64,000 bases of DNA from Casuarina equisetifolia (taxonomy: Eukaryota; Streptophyta; Magnoliopsida; Fagales; Casuarinaceae): the NCBI GenBank assembly GCA_028551475.1, contig CM052357.1:17159931-17223930 (forward strand), given 5' to 3'. The position numbers and the translations under genes were made by a program. Positions 11,220-22,589 of the stretch are shown here, piece after piece; the first letter of the stretch is position 1, and every line of letters starts with the position of its first letter. The notes beneath the pieces were generated by a model that saw only the letters and a list, made by a program, of their open reading frames with translations, ran no database searches and was not told the DNA's origin.

Positions 11220-11605
11220 ACTTACTTGGGGCACCCATTGACACGGGTTTTGTCAATTCCAACATAATCATTCCTTCTTATCCAAGAGGCAATAAAGAAA
11301 TAAACAATAATCTCCGTATCATTTGCTAAAACTAAGTATTGGGCGATGACAAATATTGCACCTGAAGTTATATGAATTGTGTAGATTTTGAAGACTTGGA
11401 TATACGACACATAGCTTTTTTGTCACAACAAAGTGGCCATTTACATTATGGTGTATTTGATCTTTTACAAGAGAGATAAGTACATAGAACTTAATTGCCA
11501 TTTTGTGAGTTTGAAGATATAACAAAGCACATCTAGACACACCATATAAAGACCACAAATCAACAAACAAACATATTAATGAACACATTAAGTATAGTTA
11601 ACATT
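11220..11605 (+). pseudogene. Copia RNase H fragment
   Basis: Reading across frames, the plus strand gives the ordered landmarks of a copia RNase H: a GAPIDTGFVNSNIII block, KTKYWAMTN (for AEAEYRAMTN), then HNKVAIYI (for DNKAAIYI), FYKRDKYIELNCHFV (for ERTKHIELDCHFV), and HIKTTNQQTNILMNTLS (for the ADIFTKPL segment). It carries stops and at least three frame changes. No RT precedes it and no LTR was recognised after it, so it is an isolated fragment. I am confident of the domain and not of the lineage. Confidence 0.7.
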
Positions 11606-12394
11606 AGCATTTTGTTGTCTAAGCTTTCATTGTTTGATTTGTTCAAAATCTGGAGAGTACTGAAGATTGTGTTATTATTGTAGAATTCTATGACATGGTG
11701 AGGGTTGAGCGAACATTATTTTTTATTCCTTACGAGAATTGTGCAGCATGTTTTCCTTACTATACTAAGTCTGTAATTTTCATTTATGATGGTAGTAGGT
11801 TTCACACTTTCCTTATTTGGTTTCTTCTCGTTCTTTGTATATACGGCTCATAAAAGGTTTTATCATAATACAATCGTAGCTTTACTATATTGGCTTGTTT
11901 TTCTCCTTCTTCCCCCGCTTCCTCAAATATTTTGATAGTCAATCTTTCAAAGACTCTGATTTTTATTTATGTATTTACATTTTGGTCCAGCATAAAGGTT
12001 TTTGTATTTTAAGTTTAAGGAAGTTACATGCCACTTGGGTTCCTTAAAAAGAAACAAGAAAAATATGATACTTTCATGTATCTCGATGAGTTTAACGGAC
12101 ACAAGTGAATGAAGTCGTGATGGGCACACCTCCACCCCTTGAAGTCGCTTTCGAGCCTGCCCGACCTCCATGCGTCGCATATAATTTGATGTATTTGAGC
12201 GTGTGAATAGTCAACAAATTTCACTTGCCAGGAAAAAACAGAATAATGGATATTCTTCACTTCTATTTAAACAGAAAAAAATCCAACCTCGAGTTTTGGC
12301 GTGTCCAACATCAACTTTTTAGCTTGTGCCGACAGCCATAGATAGTGGAAGTGGAAGATAAGTATATTTTGGGAACATGCTCCTGGATCTTCCA
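11606..12394. other. No gene recognised
   Basis: No motif was found. From about 12.1 kb base composition becomes less AT-rich and CpG becomes commoner, marking the start of island A. The words AACATGCTCCTGGATCTTCC (12,375) recur in island B at 31,649 with one change. Confidence 0.45.
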
Positions 12395-12555
12395 TCATGC
12401 ACCGCCTAAACTTTTTCTTTTGTCTTTGAAAGCTTCCTGAATTGCTTTTTTTGTTTCTAAAAGTTGTAGATATTGTGCTTCCCTCTTGAATTTAGTGCAT
12501 ACTGATCTAAGCCAACCACCATCATCACTTAAGTCTCTTATCTTTGATTGCTGCA
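12395..12555 (-). pseudogene. Unidentified gene relic, terminal exon-like (locus A)
   Basis: The minus-strand frame ends with the peptide SKIRDLSDDGGWLRSVCTKF, continues KREAQYLQLLETKKAIQEAF and KDKRKSLGGA, and stops at 12,395. It is charged, probably helical, and free of stops in a neighbourhood where stops are common. A TGTGCAG acceptor-like site lies immediately upstream at about 12,556, which fits a last exon. Further upstream the same open frame runs on to 12,790 but is low-complexity and may be intron. Island B has a diverged version downstream of its own relic (about 31.65-31.70 kb). I do not recognise the family. Confidence 0.4.
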
Positions 12556-13394
12556 CATGTAATTCCATCGATCTTCTCTTTTCTGGTTTACTGACAACCA
12601 CCATCATCAGTTTATGTGCTTTCCTCGGCGAGCAAAAAGGCACAGGTATGGCTGAAGGGAAAAAGAAAAAAGTTGAGGAAAAAAGAAGCCTAAAGCGGAT
12701 AACGCAAGCATATTGGACCACTAGCTTTGAGAATACAGCCTCGAGTTTTTGCGAAAAGGAACGGTTTTTAGGTCCATTTGGGTGTTGCAAGAAGCCACGG
12801 CAAGCAAACGATACATGTGGAAGAAAAGATGCAGTAAGAATATCTTTCTGTCTCCGATTTTATATTTCCGACCCTTTAGTTTTGTTCTTTGGGATATTCT
12901 TTTATTCAGTCTTCTCACCCTTTCTCAGTCGCATCGTCGTCTTAATCTTTTCTTTATTGTGAATCGGACTATTTGTTGGTCTTATTGTGAAAGATGTACA
13001 AATTCCAGTAGATGTGCTTAATCAACTACCAAATTAGTTAACGTGGAAGGGGGACCGTAGGAAAATAATTCAGAAGAAAGTTCCATCGGTTAAGCACATA
13101 AATTAAATGAAAAAAAAAAGTTGTTGAGAAATCTCTGGTCTTGTTTTAATGAAGTATTATTCTCCATTAGAACTTTTCTCGCAGAACAATTTTTTTTTTA
13201 TTTGTCTCAGTCATATCTAAAGCAGGGGTCAAGAAAGTCTGCTAATGATGTCTAAGTGAATCAAATCTTACAAATGGGGAATTTATTTTTATGGTAAAGT
13301 AATCAAACTCAAGAGTGGAGTAATGGAGAGCTTCAGTTCCTATAGAGGCATTGTACCACGGGATATGCTTTTTCTAGTTTATAATAAAGAGTGG

Positions 13395-13545
13395 AACTCC
13401 AGGCCATGACTCTGCAAGTACAGCTGCAGTTGCATTACGGGGGAATCACCTTGGCAGGTAGCCACTATTACACGGGGCTAAACCTTGCATACTTACAGTG
13501 CACTCTCTGCCAAAGGAGATTTGCCCTGCAATTATGTTGCAGTTT
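13395..13545 (-). pseudogene. Relic of the KSPLAES block (locus A)
   Basis: On the minus strand this reads LQGKSPLAESAL followed by a stop, then in another frame SGYLPR*FPRNATAAV. These correspond in order to ELLGKSPLAESTL, SGCLPTEILPCNAAG in locus B at 32.27-32.10 kb. The frameshift and stops show it is broken. Its position upstream of the 12.4-kb exon matches the order in B, so A and B are likely paralogous copies of one locus. The function is unknown. Confidence 0.5.
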
Positions 13546-14202
13546 CACTTCACCAACAAATTTCCCATTGTTCATTGTCATAGTTCATCGTCTCTCTTCA
13601 TGATCCAACAGCATTATTTCTCAGTGTATTGCATTTGTGAATAGCATAGTTTTTCCATCACGAAATGCAGAGGCACTTTCATTCAAGCATTCCTGACCCT
13701 ACGTGTTCATTGACATTTTAACAAGAGGTGTTATGGCTATTCGTAATTTCAATAGCTTCTCCTCATTTCTACGCCATTGCATCTTCTGTTAACGAAGGAT
13801 GAGTATGTTTTTCTTCTAGTCTATAGTTTCATAGGCAGCATTATCAAAAGCTTATGCTGCTATGCATGCCGTTGTATGTAAATATCTTCATTTCACTCAT
13901 CTGTCTTTTTTCTGTCCTTCAGGTAAACATGGACGAATTGGGCTAGAACAGAATGAAGTAGAATATGCTACGGAGGTAGTAATCTTACTGACCGTGGCAG
14001 TTCCAAAATAGCCATTCGTTTCAATTCACTCATTCTATAAATGGACTGTGCAGAGGCAGCCTGGTAAGGGCTTCTTCCACCACCTGATCTATTCAGATGG
14101 TTAGTCCTCTGATTTCCACTCATTGCTGCTGTACAGAACTTCAACGACAAAACGTCAATCATATAGTCGGATGGCCTCCTCTTTTAAGGATATGTTTACG
14201 TA

Positions 14203-14409
14203 TTATCTCTGGAAGCCGCCATTGTATTTGTGATAATTCAAATGATAAATATTTTCAAGTTCTTTGATCCAATCAAACTTAAGCACAGAGAAATTCCCTA
14301 AGCTATAAGAGAAGAAAAGGCCGCAACCACAAATATGAAGCACATTAAGAAGGCATGTATTCGGTAATTGATCCCAAATATTAGAAGAAAAATTGCCTTT
14401 CTCTTCCAT
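14203..14409 (-). CDS. Small ORF with a faint F-box-like start, unsure
   Basis: This 68-codon frame begins MEEKGNFSSNIWDQLPNTCL. The stretch WDQLPNTCLLNVLHICGCGL loosely resembles the first helix of an F-box (a LP..CLLNVL pattern), but the rest of the motif is not convincing. A partly matching block occurs at 19.12-19.18 kb, also preceded by a GCTAAC..GG sequence. It could equally be a chance frame in repeat DNA. Confidence 0.2.
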   Translation of the reverse strand: MEEKGNFSSNIWDQLPNTCLLNVLHICGCGLFFSYSLGNFSVLKFDWIKELENIYHLNYHKYNGGFQR

Positions 14410-14439
14410 ATCACGTGATCACACCTCATCAGTATGCCA

Positions 14440-14640
14440 TGTTAGCTTTGATACCAAGATGGAAAGGCAAATTCCCCACTATAATCCTAGAACACCAAAG
14501 AAAGCAATGTAGAAATATTTGATAAAATTCAATTATTTACAAATTTACAGATTTTATAGGCAAACACTGAATCGTTTGCAATGGAAGCAACCTATAAAGA
14601 AAGGAAAATGAATTAAAGGACAATTGGCCATGAATGAGAA
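14440..14640 (-). repeat. Repeat arm, LTR-like, with primer-site-like end
   Basis: On the minus strand this segment runs CCAATTGTCCTTTAATTCAT ... GTTCTAGGATTATAGTGGGG and ends with TTGGTATCAAAGC, close to the initiator-Met primer site TGGTATCAGAGC. The first part recurs in direct plus orientation at 19.42-19.56 kb and the second at 20.36-20.40 kb. It could be a copia LTR with its primer site at 14,443-14,456. Confidence 0.4.
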
Positions 14641-14688
14641 TCATCGGAGATTAGGGGCTAATGCTCTAAATTCTTCTTATACTTTTCT

Positions 14689-15002
14689 TGTAAGTATTCG
14701 GCCCGTCCAGCCCATATTTGGGCCTTATGCTAGGTTCTTTTTTAAGGTGGTGTTGCCGTAATATTGGATTAAAGAGAGTTTTCTAGGGTTGCCCTCAAAA
14801 AAGAAAAACAAAGAAAAAGAAAAGAGCAAAATTTTGAAGAAATTAGAAGTCTTGTGCAGTAATTCATCAAATGCCTGATTAAGGTTAGTTTATGATGTGA
14901 TTGAGCAGATTTTTGGTCAATAGGTTTAAAATTGGGTGTTATTTATTGTGAACAGTTAGATCATCATTTGAACCTCTTTACATCAATAGGTCTTAGCCAA
15001 AA
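14689..15002 (+). repeat. 5' LTR of the Tork-like element
   Basis: It starts TGTAAGTATTCGG and shares long runs with 18,341-18,649, including AAGGTGGTGTTGCC, ATATTGGATTAAAGAGA and TTAGAAGTCTTGTGCA. The inner boundary is placed where the two copies stop matching, near TCTTAGCCAAAA; it may be a few bases off. Confidence 0.8.
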
Positions 15003-15039
15003 GGCAACAACAAAAGTCAAAGCAAGTCGAGATCATGAC

Positions 15040-18000
15040 ATTAAAACGTAGGGCGCCATCATTGTGACAAGATGGGTCATATCAAGAAAAATTACTTTTA
15101 GTTGGAAAAAAAAAAGAATGCTAATGGTAAAAATAAGAAGAATAACCATAATGATGTAAAGAAGGATAACCATAATGATGATCGAGTCATAACAACCATT
15201 GATAAACTTGTTATTGTGTACTATGATAATAATGTGAACTTTGCACGCAATGAAACAAGTTAGGTAATTGATAGTAATGCTTTGCTTCATATCACTTCCA
15301 AAAGAGAGTTATTTACTTGCTATATTCCAAAAAACTTTGGCACATTAAAAATGGGTAATGGTTACTTGGCTAAAGTTATAAGTATAGGAGATGTGTGGTT
15401 GAAGACTTGTAAGAGATCTAGGTTAGTTTTGAAGGATGTCAAACATGTACTACTTGAATTTGATTTCTATTGATAAGCTTGATGATGAAGTTTTTTGCAT
15501 TATTTTCAATAATGGACAATGAGAACTGACTAAGGGTTCACTAATTATGGCTAAAGGCAAGAAAGAATCTTCTTTGTATTTGTTTCCCTAAATTTTTAAG
15601 AACATTTGTAACATAATAAAATATGGGAATGCAAATGCTTTATAGTACAAATGATTAAGTCATATAAGTGAAAAAGAGATAAACATGTTGACAAATAAGA
15701 ACTTACTATCTAGGGTTAAAAGTACAAAACTTAAGAAGTTTGCATGTTGTTTAGTTTCGAAACAAAAAAAAAAGTTTTATTCTATATTCACCCTCTTTTA
15801 AAAAAATCAAATTTCTTAAAATTAGTACACTCAGATATTTATGGCCCAATTACCTTGAAGACACTTAGTGAAGTATCCTACTTTGTAACCTTATTAATGA
15901 CTATTTAACGAAGCTTTGAGTTTATATCTTGATATCAAAAGACCAAGTACTAGATGTATTTAAAAAATTTCAAATTTTAGTAGAAAGCTAAACTAAAAAG
16001 AAGTTGAAATGCATACGATCAAACAATAGTGGTGAATACATCAAACCATGAGTATTGTAGATAACATGACATTTGACATCAAAAGATACCTTTAAAAACA
16101 CCTCAGTTGAAGGGTCTAGAAAAACAAATAAATGGGACATTGGATGAGAGTCATATATCATCATATACTCATTTATGAAAGATATTTTTGGATGAGGCAT
16201 TACTTATACAACTCATGTTATTAATTTATCTCCAATTGTTGCTTTAGATGACGATGTGTTAGATAGAGTTTAGTTTAGTAAGAATGCTTCCTATAACTAT
16301 TTAAAGGGCTTTGCTTGCAAAGCATTTGTTCATATTCCAAATGATGAGAGGTTTAAGTTAGATGTCAAGACATGAAAATGTATATTTCTTAATTATGATT
16401 CTATTGAATTCAACTAGAAGTTTTATGATCCAGCTATGAAAAAGTTATGAGGAGTTGTAATGTTGTATTTTTTTAATAATATAAAAAATATTAGCTAAAA
16501 AGAGAAGAATATGTTAGATATATTGGTAGTGATATAAATCTAATTATTTAAAATGGTATTCAACATGATGTTTAGGATTAAGTTCAAACTTAAATTTAGA
16601 ATGACCAACATGATACAAATAACAATGACATTTAGATAGAAAATGTTGTTGATGTTCAGTAAGATCCATTTACAGTTCTACCATTGAGAAAGTTAACTAG
16701 AGATCATCATCCATCCTTTAAATACTTTACTAAGGAATGTCTATTATTAACTAGTGCAAGTGAACTTGAGAGCTTTCAAAGAGTAGTAGAAGATGTCGAT
16801 AAGAAAAAATAGACTGATGCAATGTAATCTGAGTTGAAACCATTATATGATAATTAAACATTTAAGTTGGTGGCATTGCCTAAAGACAAGAAAGTTTTGA
16901 AGAATCGTTGAATTTATAGATTGAAGTATGATGCAAATTCTTTACAACCTTATTATAAAACTAAACTAACTGTTTAGGGTTTAAACCAAAAAAAGGCAAC
17001 TAATTTGGATGAGATCTTCTCACTTGTTGGAGAAATGTTTTCAATTTGAGTGGTTTTATGATTAGCTGCTAGTTTTAATTTTAAGATTAAGCAAATGGAT
17101 GAGAAGACTACTTTCCTTTATAATGAATTAAATGAGGAAATTTATATGGAGTAGCCAAAGGGTTTCAAGGAAAAAATGAAAGAAAACTATGTTTATAAGC
17201 TAAAGAAAAGATTATATAACTTACAACAAGCAATGAGACAATAATATTGAAAATTTGAGTCTTTTGTTAGGGAGCAAGCCTATAATAAGACAAATTCTAG
17301 TTATTATATATTTTTACAAAATTTCTTAGGAGATGATTTTAACAATTTACTACTTTATATAGATGAAATACTTGTAATTGTTAAAAATACTACAAGAATT
17401 AAAAAGTTGAAGTAAGAGTTGACACTTTAGCCAAGTGAAGCAAATTCTTGGTATAAAAGTTAGTTGTGATAGAAAAGTTAAAAGATTATGGTTGTCTTAA
17501 AAGGAGTATATTAAGAAAGTACTTCAAAAGTTCTATATAAATAAAACTAAAGTAATAAGCATGTCTCTTACTATATAGATACTTCAAGCTCAATAAAAAA
17601 CAATGTCTTACAAATGAGAAAGAGATAAAAGATGTAGAATGAGTTCTTATGCTTTTGTTGTTAGTTATTTAATGTATGCAATGATTTATACAGAGCTAAA
17701 TATATCTCATATACTTATAGTAGTTAGCGAGTTCATTTCAAATCTTGAAAGAGAACATTAGAATGAAGTAAAATTGATCCTAAATTATCTTTGAGATACT
17801 TTTAATTTGAAACTTTATTTAGGAGTGAAAAGCTTATTCTTGTTGGATATATAGACTTAAACTTAGTAAGGAATATTGATAACAAAAGATTTACTTTAGG
17901 CTATTTGGTTAAGTTTTTAAGCGGAGCTATGCACGGCAATCAAGAATATAAAGATCTAAAGTAATAGATTAAAATTTATTATAGCAAAAAAAGCATGTAA

Positions 18001-18300
18001 AGAGTTGCTTTGAATGAAAGAATTCATAAAAGAACTTGGTTTCCTACAAGAAAATTTTATGACATTTTGTGATAGCCAAAGTGATATACATTTTGCTAAG
18101 AATTCTACTTTTTATGAAAGATCAATACACATTGATGTAAGATATTATTGGACATGAGATATTATGAAAACCAAAGAGATTAAACTTAAGAAAGTACATA
18201 TTGAGGATAGTGGTTCTATTATGATGACAAAGGCACTTTGTCAAGAAAAGTTTAAGTTTTGTTGACATGTAGCTAACTTAAATCTCACTTAAGAAATTGA
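15040..18300 (+). pseudogene. Copia pol relic: protease, integrase, RT, RNase H
   Basis: The knuckle (about 15,055-15,105) reads HHCDKMGHIKKNYF; the first ligand is now Arg and the last is Tyr. The protease (15,258-15,480) gives VIDSNALLHITSKRELFTCY, where the catalytic DSGA has become DSNA. The integrase core lies at about 15,790-16,260. RT starts near 16,840 and includes KQMDEKTTFLYNELNEEIYM at 17,090. The YVDD box survives as YIDEI at about 17,355. RNase H ends the frame with FCDSQSDIHFAKNS and HIDVRYYW at 18,060-18,160. Dozens of stops are present, many explained by CAA/CAG to TAA/TAG. The element cannot encode a functional protein. Confidence 0.85.
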
Positions 18301-18324
18301 CATTTGTAAATCTCCCTCATTTAG

Positions 18325-18340
18325 GCTAAAAAGGAAGAAT
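18325..18340 (+). other. Polypurine tract of the Tork-like element
   Basis: AAAAAGGAAGAAT ends exactly at the TG of the 3' LTR, as expected for the plus-strand primer. Confidence 0.75.
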
Positions 18341-18649
18341 TGTTAAGTTGGTCCAACCCATAGTTAGGCCTTGTGTTCGATTCCTTTCTAAGGTGGTGTT
18401 GCCTTAATATTGGATTAAAGAGATTTTTCTAAGGTTGTCATTAGAAAAGAAAACAATAGAAAAAGAAAAGAGCAAAATTTCATATGAATTAGAAGTCTTG
18501 TGCAACAATTCATCAAATGCTTGATTAAGGTTAATCCTTGGTCTGATTTAGCTAATTTTTTGTTAATAGGTTCAAAATTGGGTGTTCTTTTTTAAGAAAA
18601 ATTTGATCATTGTTTGGAGTTCTTTACATTAGCAAATCTTAGTAAAAAA
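18341..18649 (+). repeat. 3' LTR of the Tork-like element
   Basis: It starts TGTTAAGTTGGTCCAACCC and matches the 5' LTR in order and spacing, with many C/T and G/A differences. Confidence 0.8.
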
Positions 18650-20205
18650 TCTAGGTGATTTTTTTCTAACTATTCTTACTTAAGTTAACTATCAATTATT
18701 GATTCTTTTATTATTGAATTTGTAAACCTTTGTCATGTTGATATTGTTAAGGACTTGATTAGATTATAAACGTAAAGATTCATATAGTAAAGATTTGAGT
18801 GGACTCCATGATTAATCTTGTGATTTTTATCTTTCACATTTTGGAAGTTTTATATGTAAAAGCTTTTCTTATGTTGACTGCGCAGATTATGGTGTTCACA
18901 TATTTTACTTATGATTCAAAGTATATTGTTTGTGTTTTAATATGATTCAAATCATCAAGGTTAAATCAAGGTGAAAAACTTTATTCCCAATAGTAGGTTG
19001 GATTGTTGATGATTGTATTTCTTAAAGGAAGTCTAAAAAGTTTAATATTTATTTCATTTCTTCCAATCATCAACTAACAAATATCTTTATAATTCATAGC
19101 AACGTATTAGCTTGCAATGAGGTATTAAAAGAAAAATTATCTTTCTCCTTCACATTTACATTCCATATCACCATACCTTGTTAGCTTGCTATGTTAGCCT
19201 TACCTCATGTGAGGTAGTTTCATCATCCACCACCAAACACCAAATGTGCTACCATAATTTCTTTCTATTAAAGATATGATTTCCACTAAGAAAGGATACC
19301 CTTTCCTTTTGAACACAAATGCCATCATAAGTAATCCAACCCATAAGAAAAATACAAGAAGAATTGAGAACATTAATCATAAAATTTAAATTGCTTTCTT
19401 AATTATCAAACAATTCTCATTCATGGCCAATTGTCCTTTAATTCATTTTAGTTTATTTGTAAGTTGTTACCTTTGTAAAGGATTCAACGGTTGCCTATAA
19501 AAATCCAATCACTTTTACAATTGTAAATCATTAAAACTTATAAAACACTTTTATATAGCTTTCTTTTTATTTGGAATTTACCAACACAATTCCTTAACAA
19601 TGGATCAAAGCACACATATGCACACACATCAACACAAGATATTTTTAAAGTGATTTAAACCAACAATTTCTAACTCCCCTATCCTCCTAAAAATATCAAA
19701 CTATTTCAACTATAGTCTTCTAACAAAGAGGGACTAAGAAACTCTTACAACCTTAGCTTTGTAATACTCTACAAATAACCTAACATTTTAATTCTCTTAT
19801 CTCTCCCTAAGGATTGCTTAGAATCCTTTTATAGGCCTTTTAATTCCCATAAGTTAGTTCTCTAACCAATGTAGGACAAACAATATAATCAGTCTAATCT
19901 TTGGTTTGGTAACTCAAAAATACTAGTCATCTCCAGAACATCGTACTTTTCAACTAAAAATAATCTCCAATTTGGCTTTAAAATGCTCATATTTGGATAG
20001 AAAGGCATGAATTTGCTCTTGTAAAATTCAATCTACCATTCCAATAATACATATTGGTTGATCTACTTTGATATTTTCTAAAATCAAATCAGATTTAGGG
20101 AAAGAGAAAATCTCACTTCAAAATATCCATCTACTTCTTCAATTGCATTCACCATGTTCAATCCATCATCTATGGTCCTGATCTTTCATGCTCCACACCA
20201 CTAGT
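18650..20205. other. Intergenic, scattered repeat pieces, no gene
   Basis: 19,120-19,200 matches 14,385-14,450 in the same orientation, and 19,425-19,560 matches 14,500-14,640 in opposite orientation. The Tork-like element therefore sits between two rearranged copies of another repeat. There is no sustained reading frame. Confidence 0.5.
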
Positions 20206-20355
20206 TAGGGATCCAAGCTGCTTTGATACCCCTTGTTATAGATCTAAGCGACTTCAATACCACTTGTTAAGGAATTGTCTCAACAAATTCCTAACAAATG
20301 GTATTGGAGCCACTTGGATCTATAATAAGTGGTAGCAAAGCTACTTGGATCTTTA
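20206..20355. repeat. Long imperfect inverted repeat (hairpin) with duplicated arms
   Basis: The left arm (20,206-20,278) and right arm (20,281-20,355) are reverse complements with scattered mismatches, separated by two or three bases. Each arm itself holds two tandem units of about 31 bp of the form GATC(C/T)AAG..GCTT(T/C)(G/A)ATACC(A/C)CTTG. The right arm contains TGGTATTGGAGCC, close to the initiator-Met primer site, and the left arm its complement. It is not a known MITE to me. Confidence 0.8.
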
Positions 20356-22361
20356 ACACTTTCATGTTCTAGGATTATTGTGGGGAATTGACCTTTCTAT
20401 CTCCAAAGATGAGACAAAGGGGTTATGTTGGTCATCATGAGAGAAAGTGCAGCCATGCAAGCAAGTTGGCAAGATTGAAATAGTAAGACTTGGAACTTGC
20501 CCTGAGTTTCACTTCCTTTAGTTTCATCCAATCACAAATGCATTTATGCAAGTAGATTATTAAACACAAAAAAACAAATACAATCAAGCGAAGAAGTTAT
20601 TAAAGGACTTCCACAACAACAATATAGTAGTTTCATTTTAAAAGAACTGTATAACAAGGACAAACTGATTTTTCCACTAAATAATCTTGCTAATCTCACT
20701 ATTGATTCTCCAAGGTGAAGAAAAAATGGAAATTTTATATCTAGTTATATATTTTGGGTATACATGTGTATGCTAGCATGGCGTATTCATGGTTATGCAT
20801 ATACAATTTCAAATGAAGACTTTGTATTAAAATATTTATTAAGAATAATAAGTAATGTTACCTACTAAAAGATAGTTTCTTACTTGACTACTAGGAAAAT
20901 ATGCTAGGGAAAGCTCTAGTATACAAGAATAATAAAAGGAAAGAGCGAAAACCATGCTAGCCTTAATTAATGTTTTCACTAAGAAGAGACAATCAAGAAA
21001 TGTCTTGTGAGTTAAAATAGATAGGAGAAAAGACCTAGAGGTGAAGAAATTAACTATTTTCTTGTAGAGGGAGGAGGTCAAGGAATGGAACTAACTCCAT
21101 CTTAAACCAAAAACTCAATTGCATAATCAATATGATTAACATTAACAAATTTTCCATAGTTCATTAGTTTTTCCTTTCCCTACCAAACAACACTATTAAA
21201 ATGCTATAGCTTACAAAAAACTAGTGTTTAGATTGATAGAAGAGTTGCCCTTACTAAAAGTAGGTAACTTGTAATGGGTATCCTTCTAACTCATCATAAT
21301 AGTATGTTGAACATAAGGATGCATGCAGCCCATATTGTTTAAATGTTAACCTACTCCATTGCATGTACATAAGAAAACTTAGCTCAAGTCATGTCAATAA
21401 TGCCTAGAGATGTATAAAGGAGAAGGATCCTCAACCTATTGTAGCTATTATTAAAGAGAGAAATAATTCTTTGACATATATTATTGTATAAATACAAACA
21501 CAATTTAATCTATTAACTAGAGATTTTTCTGCCATCATGGCCTCTATGTGGCTTCCCTTTCAGTTTGATTTCCTACAACTCCTAATTGCTTCATGGGTGG
21601 AAAAAGAAAGAATGGTGATCCCATTTTCCATTGCCTAGGTACAAGATTAGCTAATTTAGAATGTTCTCTTCCTTTCCACTAATCTCATATTAAAAGTTTC
21701 CAAACTAGCACCTTTCAAAAAATCCCCTAAGTTGGCTTGATCTAACTTCATCCTAAGGTTGAATCAAATTGACTAACCCAGGCCAATCTTGAACTTTCCT
21801 AAAAATGAACCTTCTACACATTTTATGGAGGATGTTACCTTAATGACTTGACTGTGACTGTTCACAAAGGCTTATCACCATTATTTGATTCAACTAGTTG
21901 TTGATGACCAATTATGGACTAATTTCATGATTTGTAGGATTGAAATCAAGACTAATCGCTTGATTGGAGTAGCCCTCATATTCACTTGTCACATCAAGCT
22001 AAACTCTACACTACCAATTATGTTACAAAAAGGTGTACTTGAATGATAATGGTTTGGTGAATAGTGTGGAGACCTATGCTCAAGTGACAAGGTTAAATCA
22101 AGGTAATAAAGTTATACTTGCTAAAAACTATGGCTTTAAACTAGTTGTAGTACTTGGATTAATGGTACATGTTAGGAATGGATAAAGACTCCAAGCCTAA
22201 GTAGCCCATAAAAGGGCCTAGGTAATTTGTAAAAGGTTACATAGGAAGGTCTGTATAGTCCAACTTAAGTGATCCAAGTGAGACATGTACCAACAAATTT
22301 GACAGTGTTGGAGGTCAAAAGTTGTAAAGTAAATAATAACATATATGTTCTAATTATTAGT
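20356..22361. other. Intergenic, no gene recognised
   Basis: The first 50 bp repeat part of the 14.45-kb segment (TTCTAGGATTATTGTGGGGA). The rest shows only short frames, for example 20,839-21,081 minus, without motifs. Confidence 0.5.
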
Positions 22362-22575
22362 TGCTAAAACATAAATTTAAGGACAAATGGTGAAACTCTT
22401 TCATTGATTCAAATAAGTGTATACATGGGTTTGGCTTACATAATTGGTTAGCTTAAGCTTATAAAGGGTAAAATAAGTAAGAGAGTAATGGATGGGCTTT
22501 ACATTCCTATAGGCCTTAATGGGCCTAGGGCACTATGTACTTTACAATGACCTAAGAACAACTATATTTTCAACA
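22362..22575 (-). repeat. 3' LTR of the short-LTR copia element
   Basis: It reads TGCTAAAACATAAATTTAAG at its plus-strand left end and TTTTCAACA at the right end. It aligns throughout with 27,423-27,640, sharing TGGTGAAACTC, CATTGATTCAAA, GGGCTTTACATTCCTATAGG. Confidence 0.92.
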
Positions 22576-22587
22576 AGCCCCCTTAAG
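22576..22587 (-). other. Polypurine tract of the short-LTR copia element
   Basis: On the minus strand CTTAAGGGGGCT lies directly before the LTR start, a typical copia plus-strand primer. Confidence 0.85.
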
Positions 22588-22589
22588 CT

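Larger units (their letters stand above)
14689..18649 (+). mobile_element. Tnt1/Tork-like copia retrotransposon, degenerate
   Basis: Two LTRs of about 310 bp (14,689 and 18,341) flank a polyprotein relic with domains in the copia order: zinc knuckle, protease, integrase, RT, RNase H. A purine tract AAAAAGGAAGAAT precedes the right LTR. Almost all of gag is missing, because the knuckle starts about 45 bp after the left LTR, so there was an internal deletion. No primer site or target duplication was clear. Domain wording (MGHIKKN knuckle, GDVWLKTCKRSRLVLKDVKH after protease) is typical of the Tork lineage that includes Tnt1. Confidence 0.85.

Noticed and set aside
12486-13021. Plus-strand frames of 158 and 90 codons opposite the locus-A exon
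   Set aside because: They overlap each other and the minus frame, have hydrophobic low-complexity translations and no start or splice context; likely shadows.
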